Notes: a model not told the origin generated them from the letters alone. A stretch of DNA of 7,300 nt from Bacteriovoracaceae bacterium (GCA_947500275.1 CANMSW010000112.1:1-7300), one strand, 5' to 3'. Shown: positions 1-6,650, numbered from the stretch's first letter. Numbers and translations: made by a program.

Positions 1-440
1 CGTTGCATCCGGAAGGGGCCATGTTGATTTGGGCGTTGGCGGTTCGCGAAGCCCGTGCGAGTGTAGTGGCGGTCTATGCATTCGGGGGTCTTACGCTTGG
101 AGCTGATCCGATCGCAACGGCCACTTCATTGGCTGCGCGCGAAGTGGGGCTTTTCTGGCCAGCCTTTATTGTCAGAAAAGAGCCAAAGGGACACGGGACA
201 GGTAGATATATTGAGGGGACTGAAAACTTACCTCCTCGCGCGAAGTGCTTGGTTTTGGAGGACGTCGTCACAACGGGCGCCTCAAGTTTAAAGGCGATCG
301 AGCGGTTGCGCGAGGCAGGTTACGAGCCAACTTCCGTTTTAACCGTTGTCGACCGAAATGAAGGTGGTCGCGAAGCCATTGAGCGCGAAGGCCTTCGTTT
401 TCTCAAGCTGTTAGATCTCGCCGATCTCGTACAGGCTTAA
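1..440 (+). CDS. pyrE: Orotate phosphoribosyltransferase, C-terminal part (5' end outside window)
   Basis: This enzyme transfers the phosphoribosyl group of PRPP to orotate, giving OMP in cytosolic pyrimidine synthesis. About 145 residues are visible, read from base 3. They include the family's FGGLTLGADPI segment (in-window residues 27-37), the lysine-rich flexible catalytic loop RKEPKGHGTGR (58-68), the PRPP-binding stretch VLEDVVTTGAS (84-94) and the late VLTVVDRNEGGREAI segment (112-126). The TTG at base 3 is almost certainly an internal Leu codon: in family members LHPEG lies well inside the protein, and full-length PyrE is roughly 180-215 aa, so some 40-60 N-terminal residues should lie upstream. 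It ends with TAA at 438-440, overlapping the stop of the convergent nadB. Nothing looks damaged. Identification is strong; only the start is missing. Confidence 0.93.
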   Translation, partial: LHPEGAMLIWALAVREARASVVAVYAFGGLTLGADPIATATSLAAREVGLFWPAFIVRKEPKGHGTGRYIEGTENLPPRAKCLVLEDVVTTGASSLKAIERLREAGYEPTSVLTVVDRNEGGREAIEREGLRFLKLLDLADLVQA

Positions 441-2110
441 AGGACCGTGTCTTTCAGAAATCCGATATCATCTCGTTCCGGATGGTCGACGGTGTAATGG
501 AGGCCGCGGCTCTCTTTTCTCGCGAGAGCACATCGAACAATGAGTTCGGCTACGGTCACTAAATTTCTCAGTTCAATGAGATCCCGAGTGAGGAGGTAGT
601 CCCAGTAATCCTGCTGGATCTCGGTTTTTAGGACTTCGAGCCTGCGTAGGGCCCGTTCCAATCGGCGATCACTGCGAACGATTCCGACATAGTTCCACAT
701 CAGGCTACGGATCTCGTGCCAAGTGGCTGCAATATCAATCTGCTCTTCAAGGTGAACCGCACGGCCCGAGTCCCATTCCGGTAGCGGGGGGGGGACTTGG
801 GCTGGGTCACCTTGAGCCCGTAGCTCGGCGAACGCTTTTGCCCTCGGCAGGCCATCTTCAAACGCGCGGTGTGCAAACACCACTGCTTCCAGAAGCGAGT
901 TACTGGCCAAGCGGTTCGCGCCGTGAAGACCGGTGCAGGCGACTTCGCCAACTCCGTAGAGCCCTTCGATCGAGGTTCGAGCATGCTCATCAACCCGGAC
1001 TCCACCACAGGTGTAATGGCAAGCGGGCACTACGGGAATAGGGATCGTAGTAATATCGATTCCAAATCGGAGGCAGGTCTCGTATATGTTCGGGAACTTT
1101 CGTTTAAGTTCGTCGGGGGCCAGGTGAGTCGCATCCAGGAGCACGTGTTTATTTCCGGAACGCTTCATTTCCATGTCGATCGCGCGCGCAACTATATCAC
1201 GCGGAGCCAGGGACCCGAGCGCATGGTATTTCTGCATGAACTCTTCACCGGCGCTGTTCCTGAGGACTGCCCCTTCGCCCCGAAGTGCCTCGGAAATGAG
1301 GAAGTTCCTTGCGGCTGGATGGAATAAGCACGTGGGGTGAAACTGCATGAACTCTAAGTTTGCCACCCGGGCGCCTGCCCGGTGAGCCATCGCGATGCCA
1401 TCACCGGTCGCAGTGTCAGGGTTCGAGGTATAGAGGTAGACTTTTCCTGCGCCGCCACTGGCAAGCAGAGTGATATCTGCCGCGATCGTGACTACTTTTC
1501 CGGTTTTTTCGTCAAGGACATAGGCGCCTAAACAGCGACCGGGAGACTTCCGGCGGTCCCCTCGGATTTTCGCTTCCGTGATGAGGTCGATCGCAACGTG
1601 GTGGTCCAGGAGCGTAATATCGGGGTTCGACTGCGCCCGGTCCAAGAGGGCCTTCTCAATCGCCCATCCGGTGAGGTCGTCCGCGTGGAGGATGCGCCTC
1701 TGGCTATGGCCGCCTTCGCGGTGCAGATCAAAGGCCTCGGCGGGATCGACCGGCGGACGGTCGGTTGTTGGCTCATGACTTTTCGTGAACGAGACCCCCA
1801 GGTCGATCAGTTCTTGGACTCGTGCTGGCCCTTCTCGAACGCAGAGGTCGACAATGGCCTCAAGACAGAGGCCAGCGCCGGCGACATGCGTGTCTTTTTT
1901 GTGTTCCTCGAAGCTATCTTCTTTCGACCAGACCGAGGCGATTCCTCCCTGGGCATATCGGGTCGAGCCCTCTTCGGGTTCGACTTTGGTGGAGACAATG
2001 ACTTGGCAGGAGTCTGCAAACTTAAGGGCGGCGCTGAGGCCCGCAATCCCGGAACCCAGGATCAAGACTTTTGGCCGTTGGGCACGGGACTGTCGAAAAC
2101 TTGACGGCAT
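437..2110 (-). CDS. nadB: L-aspartate oxidase (quinolinate synthase B)
   Basis: This FAD enzyme oxidises L-aspartate to iminoaspartate, the first step of de novo NAD synthesis; NadA then makes quinolinate. The 557-aa protein is close to the E. coli length of 540. An N-terminal dinucleotide fold has GSGIAG at 19-24, followed by STRYAQGGIAS (49-59) and REGGHSQRRILHADD (131-145). Residues matching the known E. coli active site are present at a constant offset of 14: His258 (QFHPT), Arg304 (APRD), His365 (HYTCGG) and Arg400 (GANRLASNSLLE). The C-terminal helical domain carries MWNYVGIVRS (471-480) and ESRGLHYT (533-540). These features favour NadB over SdhA/FrdA. The ATG at 2108-2110 follows a CCGAGG ribosome site, and only 13-18 residues precede the FAD motif, so this start is sensible. 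nadA and nadC are not in the window. A run of nine C on the coding strand lies in the linker before the C-terminal domain. Confidence 0.97.
   Translation of the reverse strand: MPSSFRQSRAQRPKVLILGSGIAGLSAALKFADSCQVIVSTKVEPEEGSTRYAQGGIASVWSKEDSFEEHKKDTHVAGAGLCLEAIVDLCVREGPARVQELIDLGVSFTKSHEPTTDRPPVDPAEAFDLHREGGHSQRRILHADDLTGWAIEKALLDRAQSNPDITLLDHHVAIDLITEAKIRGDRRKSPGRCLGAYVLDEKTGKVVTIAADITLLASGGAGKVYLYTSNPDTATGDGIAMAHRAGARVANLEFMQFHPTCLFHPAARNFLISEALRGEGAVLRNSAGEEFMQKYHALGSLAPRDIVARAIDMEMKRSGNKHVLLDATHLAPDELKRKFPNIYETCLRFGIDITTIPIPVVPACHYTCGGVRVDEHARTSIEGLYGVGEVACTGLHGANRLASNSLLEAVVFAHRAFEDGLPRAKAFAELRAQGDPAQVPPPLPEWDSGRAVHLEEQIDIAATWHEIRSLMWNYVGIVRSDRRLERALRRLEVLKTEIQQDYWDYLLTRDLIELRNLVTVAELIVRCALARKESRGLHYTVDHPERDDIGFLKDTVL
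786..794. repeat. Nine-base G/C homopolymer inside nadB
   Basis: The + strand has nine consecutive G, which is C9 on the nadB coding strand. It spans the end of Val439 and encodes the prolines of VPPPLPEW (439-446), in the linker between the FAD/catalytic part and the C-terminal helical domain. A one-base slip would destroy the reading frame for the last ~115 codons. The longest other G run I noticed is seven bases, in alr at 5404-5410. Confidence 0.9.
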
Positions 2111-2120
2111 GGAGTGAAAA

Positions 2121-2126
2121 CCTCGG
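2121..2126 (-). promoter_or_regulatory. Probable ribosome binding site of nadB
   Basis: On the - strand CCGAGG lies 10 bases before the ATG at 2108-2110. GAGG at this distance is acceptable but not strong, and it supports the chosen nadB start. Confidence 0.5.
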
Positions 2127-2184
2127 ATTTTCAGCCTTTTTTCAAAGCTTTTGCCTGTGATTCAATCGGGATAAGCCGAACCAT

Positions 2185-2200
2185 TTCAGGTTAAACTGAA
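2185..2200. promoter_or_regulatory. 16-bp near-perfect palindrome, candidate operator
   Basis: TTCAGGTTAAACTGAA reads the same on the opposite strand at 14 of 16 positions: arms TTCAG/CTGAA around a TTAA centre, with one mismatched pair (2190/2195). It lies 75 bp from the nadB start and 55 bp from the start of the 737-aa protein gene, so a dimeric regulator bound here could affect either. It does not match a regulator motif I know well, including the NAD-related ones. A chance palindrome is possible. Confidence 0.35.
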
Positions 2201-2220
2201 GGGGGCCGCGCGGTCCAGTC

Positions 2221-2254
2221 GTACCCCAGGAGTGGGGAACCCAGGGAGGGGTTT
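2221..2254 (+). promoter_or_regulatory. Twin-hairpin leader overlapping the ribosome binding site
   Basis: Two adjacent potential stem-loops precede the ATG at 2255. The first pairs CCCC (2224-2227) with GGGG (2234-2237) around AGGAGT; an A-T closing pair can extend the stem to five bp. The second pairs AACCC (2238-2242) with GGGTT (2249-2253) around the hexaloop AGGGAG (2243-2248). The Shine-Dalgarno sequence GGGAGGGG (2244-2251) is partly in the second loop and partly in its stem. Each loop thus displays a GGA, 16 nt apart, which resembles A(N)GGA loop sites bound by CsrA/RsmA proteins. The pairing is visible; the regulation is inferred. Confidence 0.45.
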
Positions 2255-4468
2255 ATGAATTTTTTGCGCAAGAAGGCGCTCGCTCAAAGGTCGGGTGCAT
2301 CTTTCATCTCGAAGGTTCGCGGATTCAAGTTCGGAACCTCCTCCTCAGTGGGGTCTAACATTCGGCGGTCGGTGATTCAGGGCATTCTGCTGTTGGCGGG
2401 CTTGAGCTCTGTGGCCTGGCTGGGAAGATGGTCCGCTGGAGTTGTGCTTGATCTGGAGCAGTCATCGAAAGTGACGGACCAACGGGACTCCGACGCTCTC
2501 CTAGAATCCCAAGTGAAATGGCTCAGTGGATCGGTGGACTCAGCTTTTGATCGCGCCCTTGAAGATGCGCACGATGTCTTGGTGTCGAATGGACGGCATC
2601 TCCCTCGCACTGCAGGGTTATTGGGAATTGCCGTCTTGAAGGAAGGGGCTTTGCGTTTCATTTGGAGTGAAACGACGCGCCCAAAGGTTCTTTCTTCCCG
2701 CGTTGATCAAGTGGAGTCTCTTCGGAAAGAGTTGCTGCTCGCTTTTAGTGGCGGATTGACCCCGGACGAAACTTCCAGCGGATCTTCTGAAAACGATCTG
2801 AAAGTTCTTCCGCTCGTGACTGCCCCGCTTTTTACAGTGGGGCAAACAAGCAAAGAGGCGCGAGCGGAATCGGATATCACGGCTACTCGCTGGATCGCGG
2901 TGAAGTTTGAATCCGGAATCGCTACCGCAGCAGCTCAGAAATCTGACGTGAGCGGCGGAGGCGCCGCATTGGAGGGAGAAGCAACAGAATCATCCGAGGT
3001 CGCTATTGCGCTCCTAGATCCTTCGAAAGTTTTTGCCGAGATTCCGGCTTCACGTGAACGAAGTCGTGGAGGTCAGCTCAGAGTCCGCTTGGTTGAAGCC
3101 GAAAGTTTCGCTGTTCTTGCTGCCTCTGAGCCACTTGAATTTGCGAGTCGGTTTCGAGCGGGGTCTGCAGCCCAATTGAAAGAGGCTGAAGGTCGCTCGA
3201 AAAATGAGCAGAATGGCTGGGCGCCCGGGACTGATTTGGTTCCCGTCCTGCGTGATTTTAGTTCATTAGGTCGTGTTTCGGCTCTGGGTAACTATGATGG
3301 CCATCGTGTGCGCATTCAGCGAACGAAGCGTTTTCCGCTCCTGGTCATGTCCGAGTTGCGCCGTCCCGCTGCTGCGAACCCTGCGATTGCTGACGCGAGC
3401 ATCGGAGCCCCTTCTTCCGATCGTTGGGTTGCGGCCAGTCTTTTATTCTTAGCAGTCGGACTCCTCACTGCGGGGCTCCTCATGATGCTAACCCGATTGA
3501 GAAAAGGCGGCTGGATGCGAGCCTTCGAGGTCGCCCGTGTAAATCAAAAGGACACGAATCATCAGCCCGAAGTCTCCACAGGGGTTCAAGCGGCCCCTGC
3601 GGCGCCGTTAACCGAAGGCTCCGAGCTTGATTCGCTTTTGGGCATCGAGCAGAGCCCATTATCCGTGTCGATGGGGGAGGGTGCTGAATTGGCCGGCTCT
3701 CCGTCGTTTGCTTGGTCGAGTACGAATCGAGGTGCTCCGGATCAGATGATCGATCAAGTCGCTGAGTCCGCCGGTTTTGAGGCCGCCTCGCGCTCCTTTG
3801 CGGGGGATTCTGTTCACCTCAGCTCGCAACCGACTGCCGCGCAACTCTTGGTCGAGAACGCGCAGCTTCGACAGGAAGTTGAGGCTTTGAGGACGGGGAG
3901 AGAGTCGCTTGAGCGCGCGCTTGAGTCGACGCGAAAACGGGTCGATCTCCTTCACGAGGAGGATCGAATCCTAGCCGATTTCGAAACCGGGTCACTGATC
4001 CAGCGGCACCCCCGCGTGATTGCGGATCAAGCCGTCCAAACGGCTCATCAGCTGTGCAGGACTCCTTCGCTCTTTTTCTCGATCGACTCGAATCGCAGTG
4101 TTGCCGTCCTTGCTGCTGAAGCAGGTTTTTCCGAAGGTGGACGGCATGCTCCCGCTTCGCTCGAGTTTAATTTAGATGCGGAGGCGGCCTCCGCGATTGC
4201 GAAGATCACTCAAGAGGGATCGATCGCGTCGCTCTCGGAGTATGAGCCTCTGGCTCGGCTTATGATTACGACTTTCGGGGTCTCTCATTTCGAGGCTTGG
4301 GCCGTTACCGGTTATTCTTGGCTGGGTCGGGCTGCCGCCAAGCCGAGGGTCTTAGGGGTCCTCGTTCTGATGCAGAGTGGAAGCCAGACCTTGACCCGTC
4401 ACCGCTCTCTAGGGAGGATGGTGCGAAACGCGGGCTTGGTTTACGAGAATGCGCTCCTGTCTCAATAA
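2255..4468 (+). CDS. Unrecognised sensor-like membrane protein with coiled coil and GAF-like C-terminal domain
   Basis: I do not recognise this 737-aa protein as a named family. A basic N-terminus (about 38 residues, many Lys/Arg) precedes a first membrane segment at about 40-58. A long region (about 60-389) should then be periplasmic, followed by a second membrane segment at 391-412 and Arg/Lys residues consistent with a cytoplasmic side. A Ser/Gly/Ala-rich linker (about 425-525) leads to a probable coiled coil (527-572, LLVENAQLRQEVEALR). The last ~160 residues resemble a GAF domain, ending with GVLVLMQSG (701-709) and a final helix (717-736). This is the architecture of a transmembrane sensor, but I see no kinase, GGDEF, EAL, HAMP or methyl-accepting motifs. 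A Gly/Glu/Ser-rich insert (231-248) interrupts the periplasmic part. The ATG follows GGGAGGGG. The gene heads a probable operon, with alr starting 67 nt downstream and no terminator between. The role is unknown; a signalling or scaffold role is inference. Confidence 0.85.
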   Translation: MNFLRKKALAQRSGASFISKVRGFKFGTSSSVGSNIRRSVIQGILLLAGLSSVAWLGRWSAGVVLDLEQSSKVTDQRDSDALLESQVKWLSGSVDSAFDRALEDAHDVLVSNGRHLPRTAGLLGIAVLKEGALRFIWSETTRPKVLSSRVDQVESLRKELLLAFSGGLTPDETSSGSSENDLKVLPLVTAPLFTVGQTSKEARAESDITATRWIAVKFESGIATAAAQKSDVSGGGAALEGEATESSEVAIALLDPSKVFAEIPASRERSRGGQLRVRLVEAESFAVLAASEPLEFASRFRAGSAAQLKEAEGRSKNEQNGWAPGTDLVPVLRDFSSLGRVSALGNYDGHRVRIQRTKRFPLLVMSELRRPAAANPAIADASIGAPSSDRWVAASLLFLAVGLLTAGLLMMLTRLRKGGWMRAFEVARVNQKDTNHQPEVSTGVQAAPAAPLTEGSELDSLLGIEQSPLSVSMGEGAELAGSPSFAWSSTNRGAPDQMIDQVAESAGFEAASRSFAGDSVHLSSQPTAAQLLVENAQLRQEVEALRTGRESLERALESTRKRVDLLHEEDRILADFETGSLIQRHPRVIADQAVQTAHQLCRTPSLFFSIDSNRSVAVLAAEAGFSEGGRHAPASLEFNLDAEAASAIAKITQEGSIASLSEYEPLARLMITTFGVSHFEAWAVTGYSWLGRAAAKPRVLGVLVLMQSGSQTLTRHRSLGRMVRNAGLVYENALLSQ

Positions 4469-4516
4469 TGGGCTGTGAGATCGCGACCGAGCCCCTTGAG
4501 CATTCCGATTCGATTC

Positions 4517-4524
4517 GGGGAGAG
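4517..4524 (+). promoter_or_regulatory. Probable ribosome binding site of alr
   Basis: GGGGAGAG lies 11 bases before the ATG at 4536 in a 67-bp gap. No terminator-like hairpin with a T run is seen in this gap; the only inverted repeat is a short CCGA/TCGG pair at 4505-4518. Read-through from the upstream gene is therefore likely. Confidence 0.5.
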
Positions 4525-4535
4525 TTAGATAGAAA

Positions 4536-5837
4536 ATGAACAAATCCTCCTCGCGACCTCGAGAAACGAAAGCGGCTGGTTTCGATCCGCACGCTCTTCT
4601 TGAGAAGCGTCTGCGTGAGCGCAGAAAACAAGAAGGAATACCCGATGGAGTGGATCCGTCGGAGCCGATTTCGTCCGAAGTCTTCTCGGCCCGGGCCCTT
4701 TGTGAAGTGAGCGCAAGTCGCTTGGTGGCCAACGCACGAGCGATATCAGAGCTCGTCCCGGGGCGTGCCCTGCTTCCGATGGTTAAAGCCAATGCATACG
4801 GCCATGGAGCCTCGTGGGCAGTGACCCAATTATTGGGTGGATTAGATTCCATATATGCCTTCGGTGTCGCCAGTCTTGAAGAGGGCGCGGAGCTTCGTGA
4901 GGAAGTTCCTCTATTAGGGCGAAGGAGAATTCCGATCGTTGCCTTTTCAGGGACCGGCCCCTTTACTTCGGAAAAAGGCGCCTACTGCGAGCACTTCGGT
5001 CTGACACCGGTGCTTTATACGGAAGAAGATTTTCGGCGGTTTCTCAAAGAGGGTTGGGCCGCCCGAGTTCAATACCATCTGAAGTTTAATACGGGGATGA
5101 ATCGCCTGGGCCTCCCCGTCGAGTCGATTCAACGCGTTCGATCTGAACTATCAAAACTTGATCCAGAGCAAAGGCCGCAGGGAGTGCTCAGTCACTTGGC
5201 CATGGCCGAAGCGGCCGACAGCGCCCTCACTCGAAAACAAGTAGAAAAGTTTACGCAAATTCGCCGCGAACTTGAGCCGGTTTCCCCTGCTTCCCAGTTT
5301 CACTTAGCCAACAGCTCGGCGATTTGGAATGCGCAGGAGCTCGGCATCTCGGAGTTGACGGATCTGGTCCGTCCCGGACTTGCGCTGTACGGCGTGACCC
5401 CCTGGGGGGGTGCTCCCATGCGCGGAATTTCTCCGGTCTTGAGGCTCTCGGCGGAAGTGGTCCAAGTCCACACGTTGAAAGCAGGGGAGAGCGTCGGGTA
5501 CGGAGCGCAGTTCAAAGTTCCGGGAAGTGCGCAGAAACCTGTCCGCGTCGCGATTCTCAATTGTGGTTATGCCGATGGGTTGCCTCGACTCCTGAAAGGA
5601 GTAGGCGGTGCAACGGGCGGGCAGGCGTGGTTGGGCGGGCGAGCCGTTCGCTTTCTCGGTGTGATTTCCATGGATATGTCGGCGGTTGAATGCGGCGATT
5701 CTGTTCGCCCTGGAGATCGTGCTGAACTCTTAGGGCCGCAAATAGATCCCTGGACGCAAGCCCAAGCCGCGCAGACGATTCCATACGAATTACTGACTTC
5801 GATCACGGCGCGAGTGCGCCGCCGGGAGGGGCCGTGA
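4536..5837 (+). CDS. alr: Alanine racemase, with N-terminal extension
   Basis: This PLP enzyme interconverts L- and D-alanine, supplying D-Ala for peptidoglycan. The PLP lysine motif MVKANAYGHG has Lys84. HLKFNTGMNRLGL (181-193), GVLSHLAMAE (216-225), FHLANSSA (255-262) and LVRPGLALYG (277-286) trace the TIM barrel. The second catalytic base is Tyr322 in GYGAQF, and ISMDMS (377-382) supplies the Met-Asp pair near the substrate. All expected catalytic features are present, so it should be active. At 433 aa it is longer than the usual 360-380: the PLP lysine normally sits near residue 35-40, leaving about 45 extra charged N-terminal residues. An internal GTG at 4650 (Val39) preceded by AAGAAGGA is an alternative start giving a near-standard length. 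The annotated ATG has a reasonable GGGGAGAG site. The stop overlaps the next start by 4 nt, implying translational coupling. A broader-specificity racemase of the same fold cannot be excluded. Confidence 0.95.
   Translation: MNKSSSRPRETKAAGFDPHALLEKRLRERRKQEGIPDGVDPSEPISSEVFSARALCEVSASRLVANARAISELVPGRALLPMVKANAYGHGASWAVTQLLGGLDSIYAFGVASLEEGAELREEVPLLGRRRIPIVAFSGTGPFTSEKGAYCEHFGLTPVLYTEEDFRRFLKEGWAARVQYHLKFNTGMNRLGLPVESIQRVRSELSKLDPEQRPQGVLSHLAMAEAADSALTRKQVEKFTQIRRELEPVSPASQFHLANSSAIWNAQELGISELTDLVRPGLALYGVTPWGGAPMRGISPVLRLSAEVVQVHTLKAGESVGYGAQFKVPGSAQKPVRVAILNCGYADGLPRLLKGVGGATGGQAWLGGRAVRFLGVISMDMSAVECGDSVRPGDRAELLGPQIDPWTQAQAAQTIPYELLTSITARVRRREGP
5824..5831 (+). promoter_or_regulatory. 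Ribosome binding site of the mlaF-like gene, inside the end of alr
   Basis: GGGAGGGG lies in the last codons of alr, a few bases before the GTG at 5834, and supports this non-ATG start. The start and the alr stop share GTGA (5834-5837), a typical arrangement for translational coupling. Confidence 0.7.
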
Positions 5838-6646
5838 GCTCTACACTTCAGCGTCCTGCGAATTATGATCCGAATGCCCATATTCGCCTCAAGGAGGTAA
5901 CCAAGTCCTTTCGAGGCGGTCGGGATCAGGTTCTCAAGGGCGTGAGTGTTGATTTCCCTGAGGGAAAGTTAACCTATATCTTGGGTGGGTCTGGGGCTGG
6001 AAAATCTGTCACTTTAAAGCACATTTTAGGCCTTATTCGTCCTGATTCGGGAACAGTCGAAGTCGCTGGTCGAGACCTTGCAAACCTTTCTTCAAGAGAG
6101 CTCGTCGAACACCGACAGTTGTTCGGAATGCTTTTTCAAAACTCGGCGCTTTTTGATGATTTTACGATTTTTGAAAACGTGGCGTTTCCTTTGCGCGAGC
6201 ACACGAACTTTTCCGAGGAGGAAATCGAAGACAAGGTGATCGCGTCTTTAAAGTCGTTAGGGATGAATGGCGGCTACGACAAGTTTCCGAATGAGCTGTC
6301 AGGAGGCATGAGAAAACGCGTCGGTCTGGCCCGGGCCATTGTTCGGGAACCGAAGATCCTTCTCTACGATGAGCCAACGACGGGTCTTGATCCGGTCACT
6401 CGGACGACCGTGGATGAGCTGATCGAGCACCTCAAGTCGCGCCTACACCTCACTTCGCTGGTTATCAGTCATGATATTCCGTCGGCCCTGCTGCTTGCGG
6501 ATCGGATCGCATTTCTTCATCAGGGCCGAATTGTGTTCTGGGGCGTGCCCTCTGAATTCAGAGAGTCGGATCACCCGGCCATTCAAGCATTCCTTCAAGC
6601 CGAGCGCAGAACCCTTCAGGCCCTGAAGCCTCTTGAAAGGGCATGA
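5834..6646 (+). CDS. mlaF: MlaF-type ABC transporter ATPase (phospholipid/organic solvent transport)
   Basis: This is the ATP-hydrolysing subunit of an MCE-type (Mla/Ttg2/Mkl) lipid transporter. In known systems it pairs on the cytoplasmic face with an MlaE-type permease and a substrate-binding MlaD (MCE) protein to move phospholipids between the membranes. The 270-aa length fits the family. Visible motifs are Walker A GGSGAGKS (51-58), Q-loop Gln102 in MLFQNSALFDD, signature LSGGMRKRVGLARAI (155-169), Walker B ILLYDEPTTGLDP (175-187) and H-loop His213 in VISHD. The FQNSALFDDFTIFENVAFPL stretch and LSGGMRKR are characteristic of the MlaF subgroup rather than importers in general. All catalytic residues are intact. 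The start is GTG, overlapping the alr stop. No mlaE, mlaD, mlaC or mlaB is in the window, so its membrane partner must be encoded elsewhere or beyond the edge. Subfamily assignment is good; the substrate is inferred. Confidence 0.92.
   Translation: MSSTLQRPANYDPNAHIRLKEVTKSFRGGRDQVLKGVSVDFPEGKLTYILGGSGAGKSVTLKHILGLIRPDSGTVEVAGRDLANLSSRELVEHRQLFGMLFQNSALFDDFTIFENVAFPLREHTNFSEEEIEDKVIASLKSLGMNGGYDKFPNELSGGMRKRVGLARAIVREPKILLYDEPTTGLDPVTRTTVDELIEHLKSRLHLTSLVISHDIPSALLLADRIAFLHQGRIVFWGVPSEFRESDHPAIQAFLQAERRTLQALKPLERA
6635..6641 (+). promoter_or_regulatory. Ribosome binding site deciding the start of the GYF-domain gene
   Basis: GAAAGGG lies nine bases before the ATG at 6651, inside the last codons of the mlaF-like gene. 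This favours the ATG over the in-frame TTG at 6633, which lies upstream of this site. Confidence 0.55.
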
Positions 6647-6650
6647 GGAC

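Larger units (their letters stand above)
2111..2254. promoter_or_regulatory. Divergent intergenic region between nadB and the 737-aa membrane protein gene
   Basis: This 144-bp space must hold the 5' signals of two divergent transcripts: nadB leftwards and the four-gene cluster rightwards. I found no convincing sigma-70 promoter. The best weak match, on the - strand, is TGGACC, a 16-base spacer and TTTAAC (around 2191-2218), four of six in each box. The nadB side is AT-rich (2127-2160); the right side is GC-rich and contains the palindrome CCGCGCGG at 2206-2213. Separate entries cover the near-palindrome at 2185-2200 and the hairpin leader at 2221-2254. No small ORF with a good ribosome site was seen. 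Confidence 0.6.

Noticed and set aside
3..5. TTG at the window edge as the start of pyrE
   Set aside because: LHPEG is an internal PyrE segment; the protein would lack a large conserved N-terminal part, so the gene simply runs in from outside the window.
440..454. Hairpin AAGGAC-CGT-GTCTTT after the pyrE stop as a terminator
   Set aside because: The stem is six pairs with a G-U wobble (an A-C mismatch on the other strand) and no T run follows; it also lies within the last codons of nadB.
869..1327. 152-codon open frame on the + strand, antisense to nadB
   Set aside because: Same reasoning: it covers conserved nadB catalytic regions on the opposite strand and resembles no family.
1598..2104. 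168-codon open frame on the + strand, antisense to nadB
   Set aside because: It lies wholly within the well-identified nadB gene, has no recognisable motif, and is expected by chance opposite a GC-rich gene.
2952..2967. Perfect six-bp GC hairpin GCGGCG-GAGG-CGCCGC as a terminator or RNA element
   Set aside because: It lies inside the coding region of the 737-aa protein, encodes a Gly/Ala-rich insert, and has no T run. It is most simply a by-product of GC-rich codons.
4409..4852. 147-codon open frame on the - strand across the start of alr
   Set aside because: It overlaps the end of the 737-aa gene and the conserved PLP-lysine region of alr, and its product shows no domain features.
5404..5410. 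Seven-G run in alr as a slippage site
   Set aside because: It is short, encodes a normal TPWGGAP turn, and is not exceptional at this base composition.
6633..6650. TTG start for the GYF-domain gene
   Set aside because: The ATG at 6651 has a properly spaced GAAAGGG site, and the GYF-like domain begins right after it; the TTG lies upstream of that site.
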